From: Anastrepha obliqua
Lineage: Eukaryota > Arthropoda > Insecta > Diptera > Tephritidae
NCBI RefSeq assembly: GCF_027943255.1
Contig: NC_072897.1
Location: 45,792,044-45,856,043, forward strand
Length of the DNA stretch: 64,000 bases
Direction: 5' to 3'
In this document: positions 45,557 through 55,260 of the stretch, piece by piece
Layout of the letters: each line of letters starts with the position of its first letter
Numbering within the stretch: position 1 is the stretch's first letter
Position numbers and translations under genes: made by a program
The notes under the pieces: model-generated
Seen by the model: only the letters and a program-made list of their open reading frames with translations
Told to the model about the DNA's origin: nothing
Database searches by the model: none

Positions 45557-45879
45557 AATTACATTTATTACAGTTACATTTATTAGTATTTTATTTTAAT
45601 TTACATTTTATTTGGTATTATTACTTTATTTGATTACACTTGAGCTTCATGCTCTGTTTGAGTACTCTAAAAAGACTAACTCTAATTAGGCAAGCACAAC
45701 ATAATGAAACCTCGCTTGACTGCATTTACTGTTGACGATGCAACACGTGCGCGTCATATTACCACAAAACACTTGGCACTGTTTCTGCCAAAATATCCGC
45801 TGTCGCAGACATAGCGTCAGCATAATATTTTGTGGGAATAAATAAATGAAGTTAATTTGAATTGCTGAATACGTTAACT
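45557..45879 (-). repeat. 3' LTR of the gypsy-like provirus
   Basis: On the minus strand it starts AGTTAACGTATTCAGC at 45879 and ends GTAATT at 45557, next to the TATA duplication. The purine-rich tract (complement of CCTCCTTCGCTTAAG, 45880-45894) lies directly upstream. Confidence 0.9.
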
Positions 45880-47318
45880 CCTCCTTCGCTTAAGTGAGAG
45901 CCGTCCTCGGGTCTCCTTAAACTATCAATGGTAGCCTGAATGATATGACCCTGGCGCTTCTTCTTTCTTCTCTGACGTAGTTTGAAAATTAAGCCAAAGG
46001 CGAGTATGATACAAATTATAATGAGAGCGGAAACAGCTGGTCCCACAATGAGTTTGTTTTCGACTTGCGCAATGTACCGCAAATTTTCGATGCCCAGTCT
46101 TCGAAGGTATGGAAGGCTCAATATTTCTTGGTGGCCAGTAATGTTTACGATTGTAGCGGCTGCAGAATTTGGTATCATTTTCAATCCTCTTTTTAGATTT
46201 TTGTAGGTGGATCCATTAATCTGTATCTCGTCATCAAATGTGATAAGATACGTTCCGGTGATAAGCTTTTTAGTTTTTTCAATGGTTTCTATTACAGCAG
46301 TGCCGTCATTGATAATGATAATGCCGTCATCAATTACAACCAGAGGCTCTAGGTGGCTAGGTCTTGTACTGCATTGGGCTACGCTTCCAGAGTGGAGTTG
46401 TTGGGCACATGTTGGATTCAATAACTCCCGACAAAAAGTTGATGTAAGAGTTGCATTGCAGTTTCCAATAGCAATTACCTTGTTTTCACAATCAGCAACA
46501 TTGTTGTTTTCACCGAGGTGCAGGATCGTTTCATTATGTTGTACAGGAAATACAATAATTTTCTTACACTCTAGTTTAGGCTTAGGATATTTGATTAGAA
46601 AATGTAAAAAATTATTATCTAAAAGAACTTTAACAAAGGATACTTCCATTAGATCAGTTATAGTTAAAGTTATATTTGTAGAGCGCTTTATAATCGTGTT
46701 TAAATTTTCAGAGTCTAAAATAGTAGGATTAATTATCCCTATCTTTGCAAGGGTGACAGCTAGCATTAATGTTTCAAGCTCCGAAATTATTATTCTGTTT
46801 CTCGCGAGCAGAGTTTCATACAGGTGGGCGGTATCTATTTGGTAAGTTTTCGAATTTTTAATTATTACGTTAACTGTTTCCGTTAATTTATTTATTTGGG
46901 CCTGTGTTTTTGTATTTATAACAATTTGCCTATTTTCTGACTCTATTAGATTTTGTTGATTGAATCTGATTTTTTCGAAGTCATCGAAATCCGGTGTCCC
47001 GGCGACAACCTTAAGGGCAGTGCCTAGAATATTGATGCTCCTGACATGTCGGTGGTGGATGTCAAAGGATGCCAATATTGTTTTAATTTGGGCTATGTCT
47101 GAGTTTAGAATCTTTACCATATGAGATAAAGGGAAGTGGGTTGTCAGATGTTTTGTTTCGTCTGCTATTTCAGAGTACATTGTCAAGTTGCTTGTATGTT
47201 GCATGTATTCGAAGTCTTGCCATATGAACACATTTCCATCCGCAATAGGAATGTAGTGTGAGTTAAAATAATCTGTTAATTTTGTAGATATAATTTGAAG
47301 TGGAAGTATTATAAGCAA
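45852..47318 (-). CDS. env: Env, full-length errantivirus envelope frame, 488 residues
   Basis: The frame is uninterrupted. A hydrophobic N-terminus (about residues 1-12) resembles the end of a signal peptide. A furin-type site lies at residues 90-93 (RHVR), followed by a fusion-peptide region with NILGTALKVVAGTPDFDDF. The ectodomain has several N-glycosylation sequons and spaced cysteines. A membrane-spanning segment lies at about 426-446, followed by a very basic stop-transfer run (RQRRKKKRQ) and a tail of about 40 residues. The stop codon lies inside the 3' LTR, 28 bases past its border. Such proteins resemble baculovirus F proteins and can mediate membrane fusion. Most of pol is missing, so env is the only complete gene left. 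Confidence 0.88.
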   Translation of the reverse strand: MLIILPLQIISTKLTDYFNSHYIPIADGNVFIWQDFEYMQHTSNLTMYSEIADETKHLTTHFPLSHMVKILNSDIAQIKTILASFDIHHRHVRSINILGTALKVVAGTPDFDDFEKIRFNQQNLIESENRQIVINTKTQAQINKLTETVNVIIKNSKTYQIDTAHLYETLLARNRIIISELETLMLAVTLAKIGIINPTILDSENLNTIIKRSTNITLTITDLMEVSFVKVLLDNNFLHFLIKYPKPKLECKKIIVFPVQHNETILHLGENNNVADCENKVIAIGNCNATLTSTFCRELLNPTCAQQLHSGSVAQCSTRPSHLEPLVVIDDGIIIINDGTAVIETIEKTKKLITGTYLITFDDEIQINGSTYKNLKRGLKMIPNSAAATIVNITGHQEILSLPYLRRLGIENLRYIAQVENKLIVGPAVSALIIICIILAFGLIFKLRQRRKKKRQGHIIQATIDSLRRPEDGSHLSEGGVNVFSNSN

Positions 47319-47474
47319 AGTCCTATAAGAAAATGAAAGAAAGAAAGGAAAAACAAAGAACGAAAATGTAGGAGATATAGGAAATATAGGGAAAGAAAAA
47401 AGGAAAGTGAAAACAAAATTTACAAATCAGAAGGAATATTTTATCTTAGATTGTCCTTATGGACCACCCTCCCC

Positions 47475-47990
47475 CTAATAAGAACCGTGATCAGTAAATT
47501 CAATTGTATGACGAGTTTTTTCGCCAAAAAGAATAAAGTTTCGTTTTCGGGCGAAAGATGCCTCTTCTAAAACTATTTGATTCCGGTAGCAGTTAATTGG
47601 TTTATCTGTCACTTCAATAGTGTATGTAAGTGACATTTCACTATGTACTGTCGCAATATCAGAGCGATCCTCTTCTTCCAATGCATGAATATTTAAATTT
47701 TTTACGCCGTAAAGATAATTCCTAAGTTTTTGTAAAGCCAGTATTTCCTTTAATTTGACAAAGGCTTGAACTTGTCTTTCGTCCAAGTTCACCTTTATCT
47801 TTTTTGACTGGTGAGCGCTAACTTTTCCGTTTTCACCTTTTAATATTATATCAGTAAGAGGTTTTGCTATTGTAGCAAAATCCTTGATGAATAAAGATTC
47901 ATTAGGGTTTGCAAAAACTCCTAATAACTTTTATATCATTTTCCTAAATTTTTCTGTAACATTTTGAGGTACAACTATGTCTTCTATTTG
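47475..47990 (-). pseudogene. pol: Pol remnants: RT/RNase H linker joined to integrase N-terminal region
   Basis: The minus strand reads NESLFIKDFATIAKPLTDII and KKIKVNLDERQVQAFVKLKE (RT thumb to RNase H linker), then KLRNYLYGVKNLNIH (part of RNase H) and HSEMSLTYTIEVTDKPINCY with QIVLEEASF (the region before integrase). The RT catalytic core, most of RNase H and all integrase catalytic residues are absent. At least two internal deletions must have occurred. The frame ends at 47475 after TIEFTDHGSY. Confidence 0.75.
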
Positions 47991-48020
47991 TGTGAAATTT
48001 ACATTTGCACACTTTAAAAA

Positions 48021-48314
48021 TTATAATTTTTCTAACCCGCTTTGGGTTTGGATTTCTTTGTTTTTGAAATCAAGTTTTGCCCTTAATTGCGTTAGCAAAT
48101 CAAGGCCAATTATACCATCGAATATCGACAGTGACGGTAAAATAAAAAAGTTGCTGTTCGTATTGAATACGTTAATAATACATTTTTTCTTAATGGTCGT
48201 GAAACCGTGAATTGATTTCACTGAAAAAGGGTTATCTACAGGGGTTACGTTCTTTAGTTCCCGTAAGGGTTTAATGTAGTTTTTCGAAGCCCCTGTGTCT
48301 ATTAATAGTTTCAA
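48021..48314 (-). pseudogene. pol: Aspartic protease, retained pol start
   Basis: KLLIDTGASKNYIKP is the protease active site (DTGA). The later FDGIIGLDLL is the conserved second loop of retropepsins. It is related to, but distinct from, the protease at 549-1541 (DTGSSKNYVKP). The frame overlaps the preceding gag frame by 4 bases and ends at 48021. Polymerase sequence is missing just after it. Confidence 0.8.
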
Positions 48315-48634
48315 ATTAATAGTTCAAAATCAGGCAGAGATTTAACAATGTCCAGTGGCTCATCACATTTTTGCCCCTGTATTATTTCTATGTCTTTGTA
48401 TGTTTCAACCTTGGGGGTGTGAATGACGCACTCATCGAATTTTTTCTTAGGATCCTCAATTTGTTGTTCGAAAATCTGCTTCTGAGATCTTAGAGCGGTT
48501 CCAATGGCGACCTCTACCATTGCCCTCAATTGTTCTGTTGTGAGAGACATTGTTGTGTTTTCCCACCAATTAGTTGCTCCTAAGCTATTTCTATTTTGTA
48601 TCTTATTAACTTCTATTCCGTTGATCCCCTCCAC
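48311..48634 (-). pseudogene. gag: Gag N-terminal remnant
   Basis: A 107-codon frame with SLTTEQLRAMVEVAIGTAL, typical of the start of gypsy-type Gag, then a glutamine/lysine-rich part. It runs directly into the gag-protease junction (SLPDFELLI), so most of gag, including capsid, is deleted. The start used in the element is uncertain: MEGINGIEV at 48634 or MSLTTEQL at 48550. Confidence 0.65.
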
Positions 48635-48639
48635 ACTTG

Positions 48640-49146
48640 TTCTAACTCGTTATCAGATTCACTCATAGAAATCAAAAATAAAATCAAAAACAAGGAGCTA
48701 GATCAACCCGTGCAAAGATTTACAAAAAAATATTTTTAGTTTCCAAATTTGAACTTTGTTATTTTACGTAAAAAAAAATTTTATTTATTCTTATAGAAAC
48801 AAAAAAGGATATGACATTACTTTTGCGCTCTACTTACTTAAGGTATTTCATTTTTCCTAAAATATAAGACTCCTTTTGCTGGTTTCCTCTCTGGTGCTCC
48901 GGTATTTTTTTTTAACTTTTACAACTTGCTGCCCAGGCTATTTCGAAGCTCTGGTGACTTTTCTCCTTTTGCTGGTTGTTTGTTTGCTTCACTTAAAAAG
49001 TTTTTTTTTGTTCTGGTTTAATTTTTTATCTTTAAAAATTTTTTGTTTAAAAAATTTATTTTTCAGTTTTTGGATTAACTATTTTTATTTAAAAACTTTT
49101 GTTAAAAAGATTTTATTATTTTTTGATTAATTTCTTAATTTTTAAT
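48640..49146 (-). other. Provirus leader between primer site and gag
   Basis: About 500 bases of non-coding, T-rich (on the plus strand) sequence with two copies of TTTTGCTGGTT near 48875 and 48967. I searched by eye for Su(Hw)-like insulator motifs (TGCATA core) and saw no cluster. Confidence 0.6.
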
Positions 49147-49161
49147 CCGCGTTGGGCGCCA
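49147..49161 (-). promoter_or_regulatory. Primer binding site
   Basis: On the minus strand TGGCGCCCAACGCGG directly follows the 5' LTR. The first 12 bases fit the 3' end of a lysine tRNA as used by gypsy-type elements. Confidence 0.8.
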
Positions 49162-49549
49162 ATTACATTTTATTATTCCTAAGTAGTAGTCGCTAGACGT
49201 AATACCTCCTCATTTAAACAGCTACAAATTACATTTATTATAGTTACATTTATTAGTATTTTATTTTAATTTACATTTTATTTGGTATTATTACTTTATT
49301 TGATTACACTTGAGCTTCATGCTCTGTTTGAGTACTCTAAAAAGACTAACTCTAATTAGGCAAGCACAACATAATGAAACCTCGCTTGACTGCATTTACT
49401 GTTGACGATGCAACACGTGCGCGTCATATTACCACAAAACACTTGGCACTGTTTCTGCCAAAATATCCGCTGTCGCAGACATAGCGTCAGCATAATATTT
49501 TGTGGGAATAAATAAATGAAGTTAATTTGAATTGCTGAATACGTTAACT
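49161..49549 (-). repeat. 5' LTR of the gypsy-like provirus
   Basis: It starts AGTTAACG at 49549 and ends GTAATT beside the primer site. The segment 49227-49549 is the part shared with the 3' LTR; the extra 49161-49226 carries another ATTACATTT-like end. Confidence 0.85.
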
Positions 49550-49553
49550 TATA

Positions 49554-49994
49554 TTATATACACATTCGCAGAAAGGGATAGATTCTCAAAAAAGAAAGAG
49601 AACCAAGCAAATTTTCAAGTCATAATTTCGATAAAAATAAAGTTTGCTTTTAATTTTTTTGTTTTTGATGCCACATTGAATGATTTTGAAAATTGTCTGA
49701 CAAAATTTTTTTTCTGCAATGTACCCATCACAACTGTATTCATTCCTGTCTCTACTATGAGTTAAAACTGAAGATTTTTTCATACCTCATATTCACTGAG
49801 CAATTAAGGTAAGTTTAACCAAAGAATAAAAAACCGAAAAAAGTAAAATCAGTCCATAGATACTGAAATCAATTACAAATTCAATTTCTTTTTTTCTGCC
49901 ATTTTGTTTTCGATGCATCGCTAAGACTCGCGTCTGGCGCCAATATAGCAGTGAATGGCTAACCCTATCGCGCCATGATATATGGCTTTTTGAT
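49554..49994. other. Spacer, nothing recognised
   Basis: AT-rich; no gene or repeat boundary that I can support. Confidence 0.45.
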
Positions 49995-50370
49995 ACCGGA
50001 AATTAAAGCCCATAATATGCACAACATTTGGTTTCAACAGGACGGGGCTACTTGCCATACAGCCCGTGAAAGAATGGACTTACTGCGTCGTCGTTTCGGT
50101 GAGCAATTTCTGACACCTTTGGACTTTTGTGGCGGTGCGTAAAGTCTAAATGCTGTGCGAATAAGCCAGCTTCGATTGAGGCATCGGAAGCCAACATCAC
50201 TTAAGTTATACACGAGATAGCGACCGAAGTCTTCTAGCAAGTCATTCAAAATTGGTGTTTACGGATGGTCGAATTACGGCGCAGTTGGGGTCAATATTTA
50301 AAATATAAATTTCCTGAATGGTTCTACACAAAAACAATACAAATTGCCCAATCAATTTAAATTTTCGTTG
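49995..50370 (+). pseudogene. Mariner-type transposase C-terminal fragment
   Basis: NIWFQQDGATCHTARERMDL supplies the second catalytic aspartate block. The RSCDLTPL region with D3 has been deleted, and the sequence jumps to PLDFCGG and then, with shifts, to the C-terminal tail and 3' untranslated text. It belongs to the lineage of 5872-6480 and 9079-10377. No terminal repeat is retained. Confidence 0.75.
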
Positions 50371-50424
50371 TTTTATTTCAATTTATAATTCCATACCTCT
50401 AAATTGATCAACTTTTATACATAC

Positions 50425-50696
50425 CTTCTACTCAAATATGAACGAGACGGTATTTTTCCCAAGCTCAAGTTGCCGCTCCGTGGAAAACATTTCGAGACAA
50501 TTGAAGTCATAAAAGAGAATTCGAAGAACACACTCGAGCTTGACAGTAGCACAGAAAACAAACTATGTGACATATCACGCTGAAATTTGCCATGTAAGCT
50601 TATAACAGTCCTACCAAAAAACAAAAAATTTATTTTTGTCATATGTCATCCGCGGACCGTTTTATTGATACCGTCTCGTTCATATTTGAGTAGAAG
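50425..50696. mobile_element. 272-bp MITE with 29-bp perfect terminal repeats
   Basis: The ends CTTCTACTCAAATATGAACG... and its complement match perfectly over 29 bp, and ATAC flanks both sides (50421-50424 and 50697-50700). The interior of about 210 bp encodes nothing recognisable. The short perfect ends suggest recent movement. I cannot assign a superfamily; a 4-bp target duplication is uncommon. Confidence 0.88.
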
Positions 50697-50700
50697 ATAC

Positions 50701-52146
50701 ATATATGAAAACGACTATCGACACATTTTTTAAGACTGGGGCTTTTAAGCGCCATTCAATTTCATTACATTCAATACATACATATGTATATATACTTATA
50801 TCTATAACGGACTTAGGACTAAGTATATTTTTTTATATTCAGTATATAATAATATAATATATATATACATACAAACATTGCATTTTTCTTGTTCCTTTCC
50901 CGTATGAAATATGCCACATTTTTGCAGGGCGCATAATGAGGTAACATTTTATTCAAGAAAACAAAATTCTGTTATTTGTTTATTTTTTCGATTTGGACAT
51001 TTGTCAACGCACAACGCCGCACAGTAGGCTACTAAACTTAGAAAGATTGAGTTTCGCTTTATTTTGATACGCACGCTTGAGATACCGCGTTTCTCGCCAG
51101 CTTGCACGCGGCGCACTCTGTGTGCATCGCTGCTATCAAGGAGGGGTGTTTGGATTAAGTACATGCATATGGGTATGAGTGCGTGTGCGACAATGAGCAC
51201 AAGAACATCCTATCATCAATGTAACGTTGAACAAGAAGGGCGGTCGCAACAACAATAATTTAGCCCTATCACAGTTGCGTCATTGATGGTGGTGGTGGTA
51301 TGGTACAAATGCTGATTGTTCGGATTGATGCATTAATAGTTTAGCAATTAGTCCTTTATATTGCGTGTTCTCAATTTTGTCACAATAGTCGCTGGTAATC
51401 CACATTAAAGGGTATTACTGCTCACTACCAGCACACTCAAGCACATTTATTTAGAGAATTTTGAACCGTTCATGAATTGCATCAAATATAATTGCATGTG
51501 CAAGGGAGTGTAGTGTTTTTTCTTCAATTAAATTTAAAGCTAGAATGGAGACTGCTTCCTTTGCAGCGAACTCGACCATCCCTGTTATCTACTAACATGC
51601 ACGTAAAAACTTTCAATTCCCATTATAGTTGTTGTTATGGACACGCACAAATGCAGAGTTTTCAGTATAATACTCATTTAAAATGATGCCATCAGGAGCC
51701 TTTGGTTGGAATGTATTTTACCCCTTGCCTCGTTAGCCGTTCTTCTTTCATCAAACATAGTTAAAGTTTTACATTGTAAGTATATACAATAATTGGTTCG
51801 TACATCCTTTGTTAGGTGGTTGGCCGAGCTTCTCCTCCAATTTGATGTTATTCCGCAATTAGAAGGTTTTATGATGCCTTGGCAAATGAGTTCTCACGAT
51901 AAGCTTTTTCATGGTAGAAATACACTCGGAGGTGTGGTACCGTCGACCACTATTAGAAAACACTTATTCTCCAATCTGATGTTTTTCCGAAGAACCTTTC
52001 GGTGATCGTATCTCTTATGTCGGATTCTTGGCTTATTAAGGTTAAATATACTACATTTTAATAACAAATTCACCATGGAAATTTATAGATTTAAGGTTCC
52101 GAAAAATCATTATTTGGATAGTCAAACTCCTACCCGCAACATATAT
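50701..52146. other. About 1.45 kb without recognisable genes
   Basis: Contains TATA-type simple repeats (50760-50870) and GGTGGTGGTGGT near 51289-51300. Short frames show no known domain. It may be unique host spacer. Confidence 0.45.
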
Positions 52147-52885
52147 TAGGTGCGCAACTAAGTCTCGGTGTTTTTTTGATGAAAATACAACTTTATTCTG
52201 AAAAAATAGTTACAAGTGAATCATGGCAAGTATTGCTCATCGCTGGCTACTACTTTTTCCCATCTTTCTGGTAGATCTGGTATATCGTCGCGGTTAAACT
52301 GTTCATCTTTTGAGGCTATCCGAGGCGACGCCATAGAAGCATGGCCGGGCAGTCCCCATAACTTTCTTTTCTTTAGATTGCTGTAATGAATCCATTTATC
52401 ATCACTCGTCACGATGCGATGAAGAAAACCCTTCTTTTTTTGCCGCTGGAGCAGTTGTTCATAAGCGAAAAAACGACGTTCCACATCCCTTGGTTCTAAC
52501 TCATAAGGAACCCAAGTCCCCTGTTTCTCAATCATTCCCAAAGCATGCAATCGCTTGGAAATGGATTGGCGGGTAACTCCTAATACTGAAGTAAGCTCTT
52601 ATTGCCTTTGACACGAATCCCCATAGAGCAATGCCTCCAATTCATCGTCCTCGAAGGTTTTGCCCTTCCTTCACGCGGACGGTCGTCAACAATAAAATCA
52701 CCGTCTTTGAAGCAACGAAACCAATCTCGGCACTTTGTTTCACTTAAAGCGGCATTTCCATCAACTTTTTGTAGCTCTCGGTGCGCTTCGCCCGCCGTGT
52801 TTTTCGAATGAAAGAGAAAAATCAACACTTCACGCAAATTACGATTATTCGGCCCAAAGTCAGACATTTTTTTTTCCAATTCATT
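52147..52885 (-). mobile_element. Classical mariner, internally deleted, one end lost
   Basis: On the plus strand the left end reads TTAGGTGCGCAACTAAGTCT, a mariner-type terminal repeat at the 3' end of the minus-strand gene. No matching repeat is seen past 52885, so the other end is lost. Confidence 0.75.
52221..52879 (-). pseudogene. Mariner transposase (mauritiana-like), middle deleted
   Basis: The N-terminus (52879 to about 52600) has the HTH pair: NLREVLIFLFHSKNTAGEAH and SETKCRDWFRCFKDGDFIVD. After a frameshift, GTWVPYELEPRDVERRFFAY leads to HRIVTSDDKWIHYSN, which contains the first catalytic aspartate block. It then jumps from GLPGHASMASPRIASKDEQF to the extreme C-terminus (DIPDLPERWEKVVASDEQY). 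The second and third aspartates are missing. This lineage has HTH_48-type N-termini, unlike the DUF4817-type mariners elsewhere in the window. Confidence 0.85.
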
Positions 52886-53731
52886 GAAGCATTGCGGATA
52901 TTCTCACGCAAATAAATAAGAAGGTCAAATAATAACTTTTATTGACCATAAATATCGATTTCCGAGTAGAATTCATTCATTTATTACCGAGTGGTACATT
53001 CAAAACTATTATAAATAAGCACGGCTTATAGAATTCAAGATTAAGGGGGAAAGACGACCGACTTGTTGACCAAATGAAGTTCTTGATAACTGCGGATTCC
53101 ATCAAAACTTGTGAAATTTATGTAAATTTATCAATAATCTGTCAAAATCTTCGTTGAAATTTATGAAATTTGTAATTGAGTATGTAAAAGCATCAAACAA
53201 TTGCATTTGAATTATCGGATAGTGTGTGTGTCCTATGTTTCGCAAGATGGCGCAGCTAATCCATCAATTTTCTGATTAACGATAACATTTTAAGTTGATT
53301 ACCGAGGGCGACCGCTATTCTTACTGGGTTTGTCAAGCACAACGTTGCCCAGTGCGATGATATGTCCACCTTGCTCCTAATAGCTTCTTAATATTAGTAG
53401 AAATGTAACATAATTTTTGCGAAACAGGTTTTCATGACCAATTTCCAGTGTTAATTAGAATTAGAGAGGGAAAATAAGTAGTCTGAAGTACATAAATTAA
53501 GCTCATTGGTTTGGAAACCGTTACACCGTTACATTACTTTCTTTATTTATTTGAATGCATGCAAATACATGTATTTACTCAAATAAGTTTGCATACGTTT
53601 GCTCTTTTACTTAATCAATTGGAGGCATAGAAAATATATGTATTAAAATTCATAGTCACCTGTCTTTCTTGCCGTTGGCAAAACAACAATAAAAAACGGT
53701 AATTTGCAGACGTAGCATCCCGGGACGCACT
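52886..53731. other. Spacer, nothing recognised
   Basis: No gene or repeat boundary that I can support. Confidence 0.45.
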
Positions 53732-54449
53732 CTTAAAGGGGCATCATCCTCACAACTCAAGCTTGCATTCGTCGGGTAAAAAAGGCCTGTTTTCAATAAA
53801 TTTTTTTCTATGTAAAAAATTATTTATTTAATTCAAACTTTTTTCTGTCTTATAGATACATATTTAAAGAATAATTTCTGAAATTTCCAACAAAAAAAAA
53901 TTAAAACTCCTCCATTGTGACGTCGTTTCCGGTGACCGGAAAAAAAGGTGCGTCCGCGTTGTCAGCATAACTCCTGACAGGATCATCAAAAATGAAAAAA
54001 ATAAATAAATGTCTTAGTTAAGACTATAAACTCGTGCTTGAACAAAGGAACGAAAAAAAAAGTAAAAATTGGAATTTTGGTAGACATTTTTCCAAAAAAA
54101 TGAAAATTTCGGTCAAATTTAAATAGTTGTAATTGAAAAAAAAAAATCCTTCGTCCAAGCACAAGTAAATTGTATCTCAAACACTTGTGTAAAATTTCAT
54201 AGAGATCGGTTAAGTAGTTTTCGAGAACATTTGACAACCAACTTTGAAAACACGGTTCCGAGAAAAACGGGTTTAAAGTTTTGAGTACCAATAAAAGTGG
54301 CTTGGAGCACACATTCCAAAGACTGTATCTCCGAAACTATTATTCGGATCGACTTGAAAATTTAGGATAATATTTTTGAGATGTTGTTGAAATTAATAAG
54401 CCAAAAAAATAGATTTTTTGAACCCACGAAACCCATGTAACCCCTTAAG
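53732..54449. mobile_element. Possible third TTAA-flanked MITE
   Basis: The right end reads ATGTAACCCCTTAA (54436-54449), the pattern of the MITEs at 14238 and 30318. The proposed left end TTAAAGGGGCATCAT (53733 on) matches only in GGGG. Internal text such as GAGAAAAACGGGTTTAAAG is shared with the copy at 14238-14921. Confidence 0.5.
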
Positions 54450-54627
54450 ACCCAGCTTGTCGTCACGCTTAAGTATTAAACGAAACTTTAGTAGAAACAC
54501 GGTTTCTGTTCGAATTTTTATTTATACCGCAATTTATTTTGATATTGTTACATCGTTAGCTGGTTTTATCACGGATTAGCGTTTAGCGTCAGTGTTTGCC
54601 CTTGATTTACGCTGACTGAAAAAATCC

Positions 54628-54905
54628 GCCGTGGCCAAATGGTTGATGTACGACTACCATTCGGAAGCGCACAGGGTCGAATCTCCGTGCATGAAACACC
54701 AAATTATTGAAAAAAGTATTTTTCTAATAGTGGTCGCCTCTCTGCAGGCAATGACAAACCTTTGAGTATATTTCTGATTGAAAAAGCTACTCATAAAAAA
54801 CCATCGGCCGTTCGGAGTTGGCTTAAAACTGTCGGTACCTGCATTTGTGGAAAAACATCAAGACGCACACCATAAATTGAAGAAGGAGCACGGCCAATCA
54901 CCAAA
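54628..54905 (+). repeat. tRNA-derived SINE, longer copy
   Basis: The head GCCGTGGCCAAATGGTTGAT and degenerate B box GGTCGAATCTC are followed by TTTTTCTAATAGTGGTCGCC, GGCAATGACAAACCTTTGAG, then the distal body with CGTTCGGAGTTGGCTTAAAA and CATCAAGACGCACACCATAA. It is the most complete SINE body in the window and ends in AT-rich simple sequence. Confidence 0.85.
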
Positions 54906-55260
54906 TATATATGAACATATATGTATATAATGATATGGCTATGTAATCAATATAATATTCCGTGGTCATACACATTTCAACAATTATTTCATTAAACAAT
55001 TTCTTACTTGTTTGAGGCGAATGAAGAAGGACTAAGTATGCTACATTTTGTTTGAAAGAAATTTTTCACTAGCCTGTTATGATCAGTGTGGCTAGAGCTT
55101 TTTCAGCGGGTCAGCTAAAAGCGAAAAGTTTAAAGACAACTACTTAAATGTCGTATTCATTTTTTCATCAAAACATAAAAAGAGAGATATTTCTTACATT
55201 CAGTAACAAATTAAAGATAATTTGAACTCCAATGTCCTAACAAGTAAGAAAAATACTATA
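54906..55260. other. AT-rich spacer
   Basis: Simple ATATAC text and no gene. Confidence 0.5.

Larger units (their letters stand above)
45557..49549 (-). mobile_element. Gypsy-like errantivirus provirus, internally deleted, young LTRs
   Basis: Near-identical LTRs lie at 45557-45879 and 49161-49549, flanked by the 4-bp duplication TATA (45553-45556 and 49550-49553). On the minus strand the order is 5' LTR, primer binding site, gag start, protease, remnants of RT/RNase H/integrase, env, polypurine tract, 3' LTR. About two thirds of gag-pol is missing. The 323 bases shared by both LTRs differ at one position (45571 against 49241). The 3' LTR lacks about 65 bases present in the 5' LTR next to the primer site. 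The element could only move with help. Confidence 0.92.

Noticed and set aside
46207..46845. 212-codon open frame on the plus strand
   Set aside because: It lies antisense to the intact env frame and has no recognisable domain.
48640..49146. Su(Hw)-type insulator array in the provirus leader
   Set aside because: No cluster of TGCATA-core motifs was seen on either strand.
54169..54190. Polyadenylation or terminator-like signals in AT-rich spacers
   Set aside because: AATAAA-like strings are frequent by chance at this base composition and have no gene attached.
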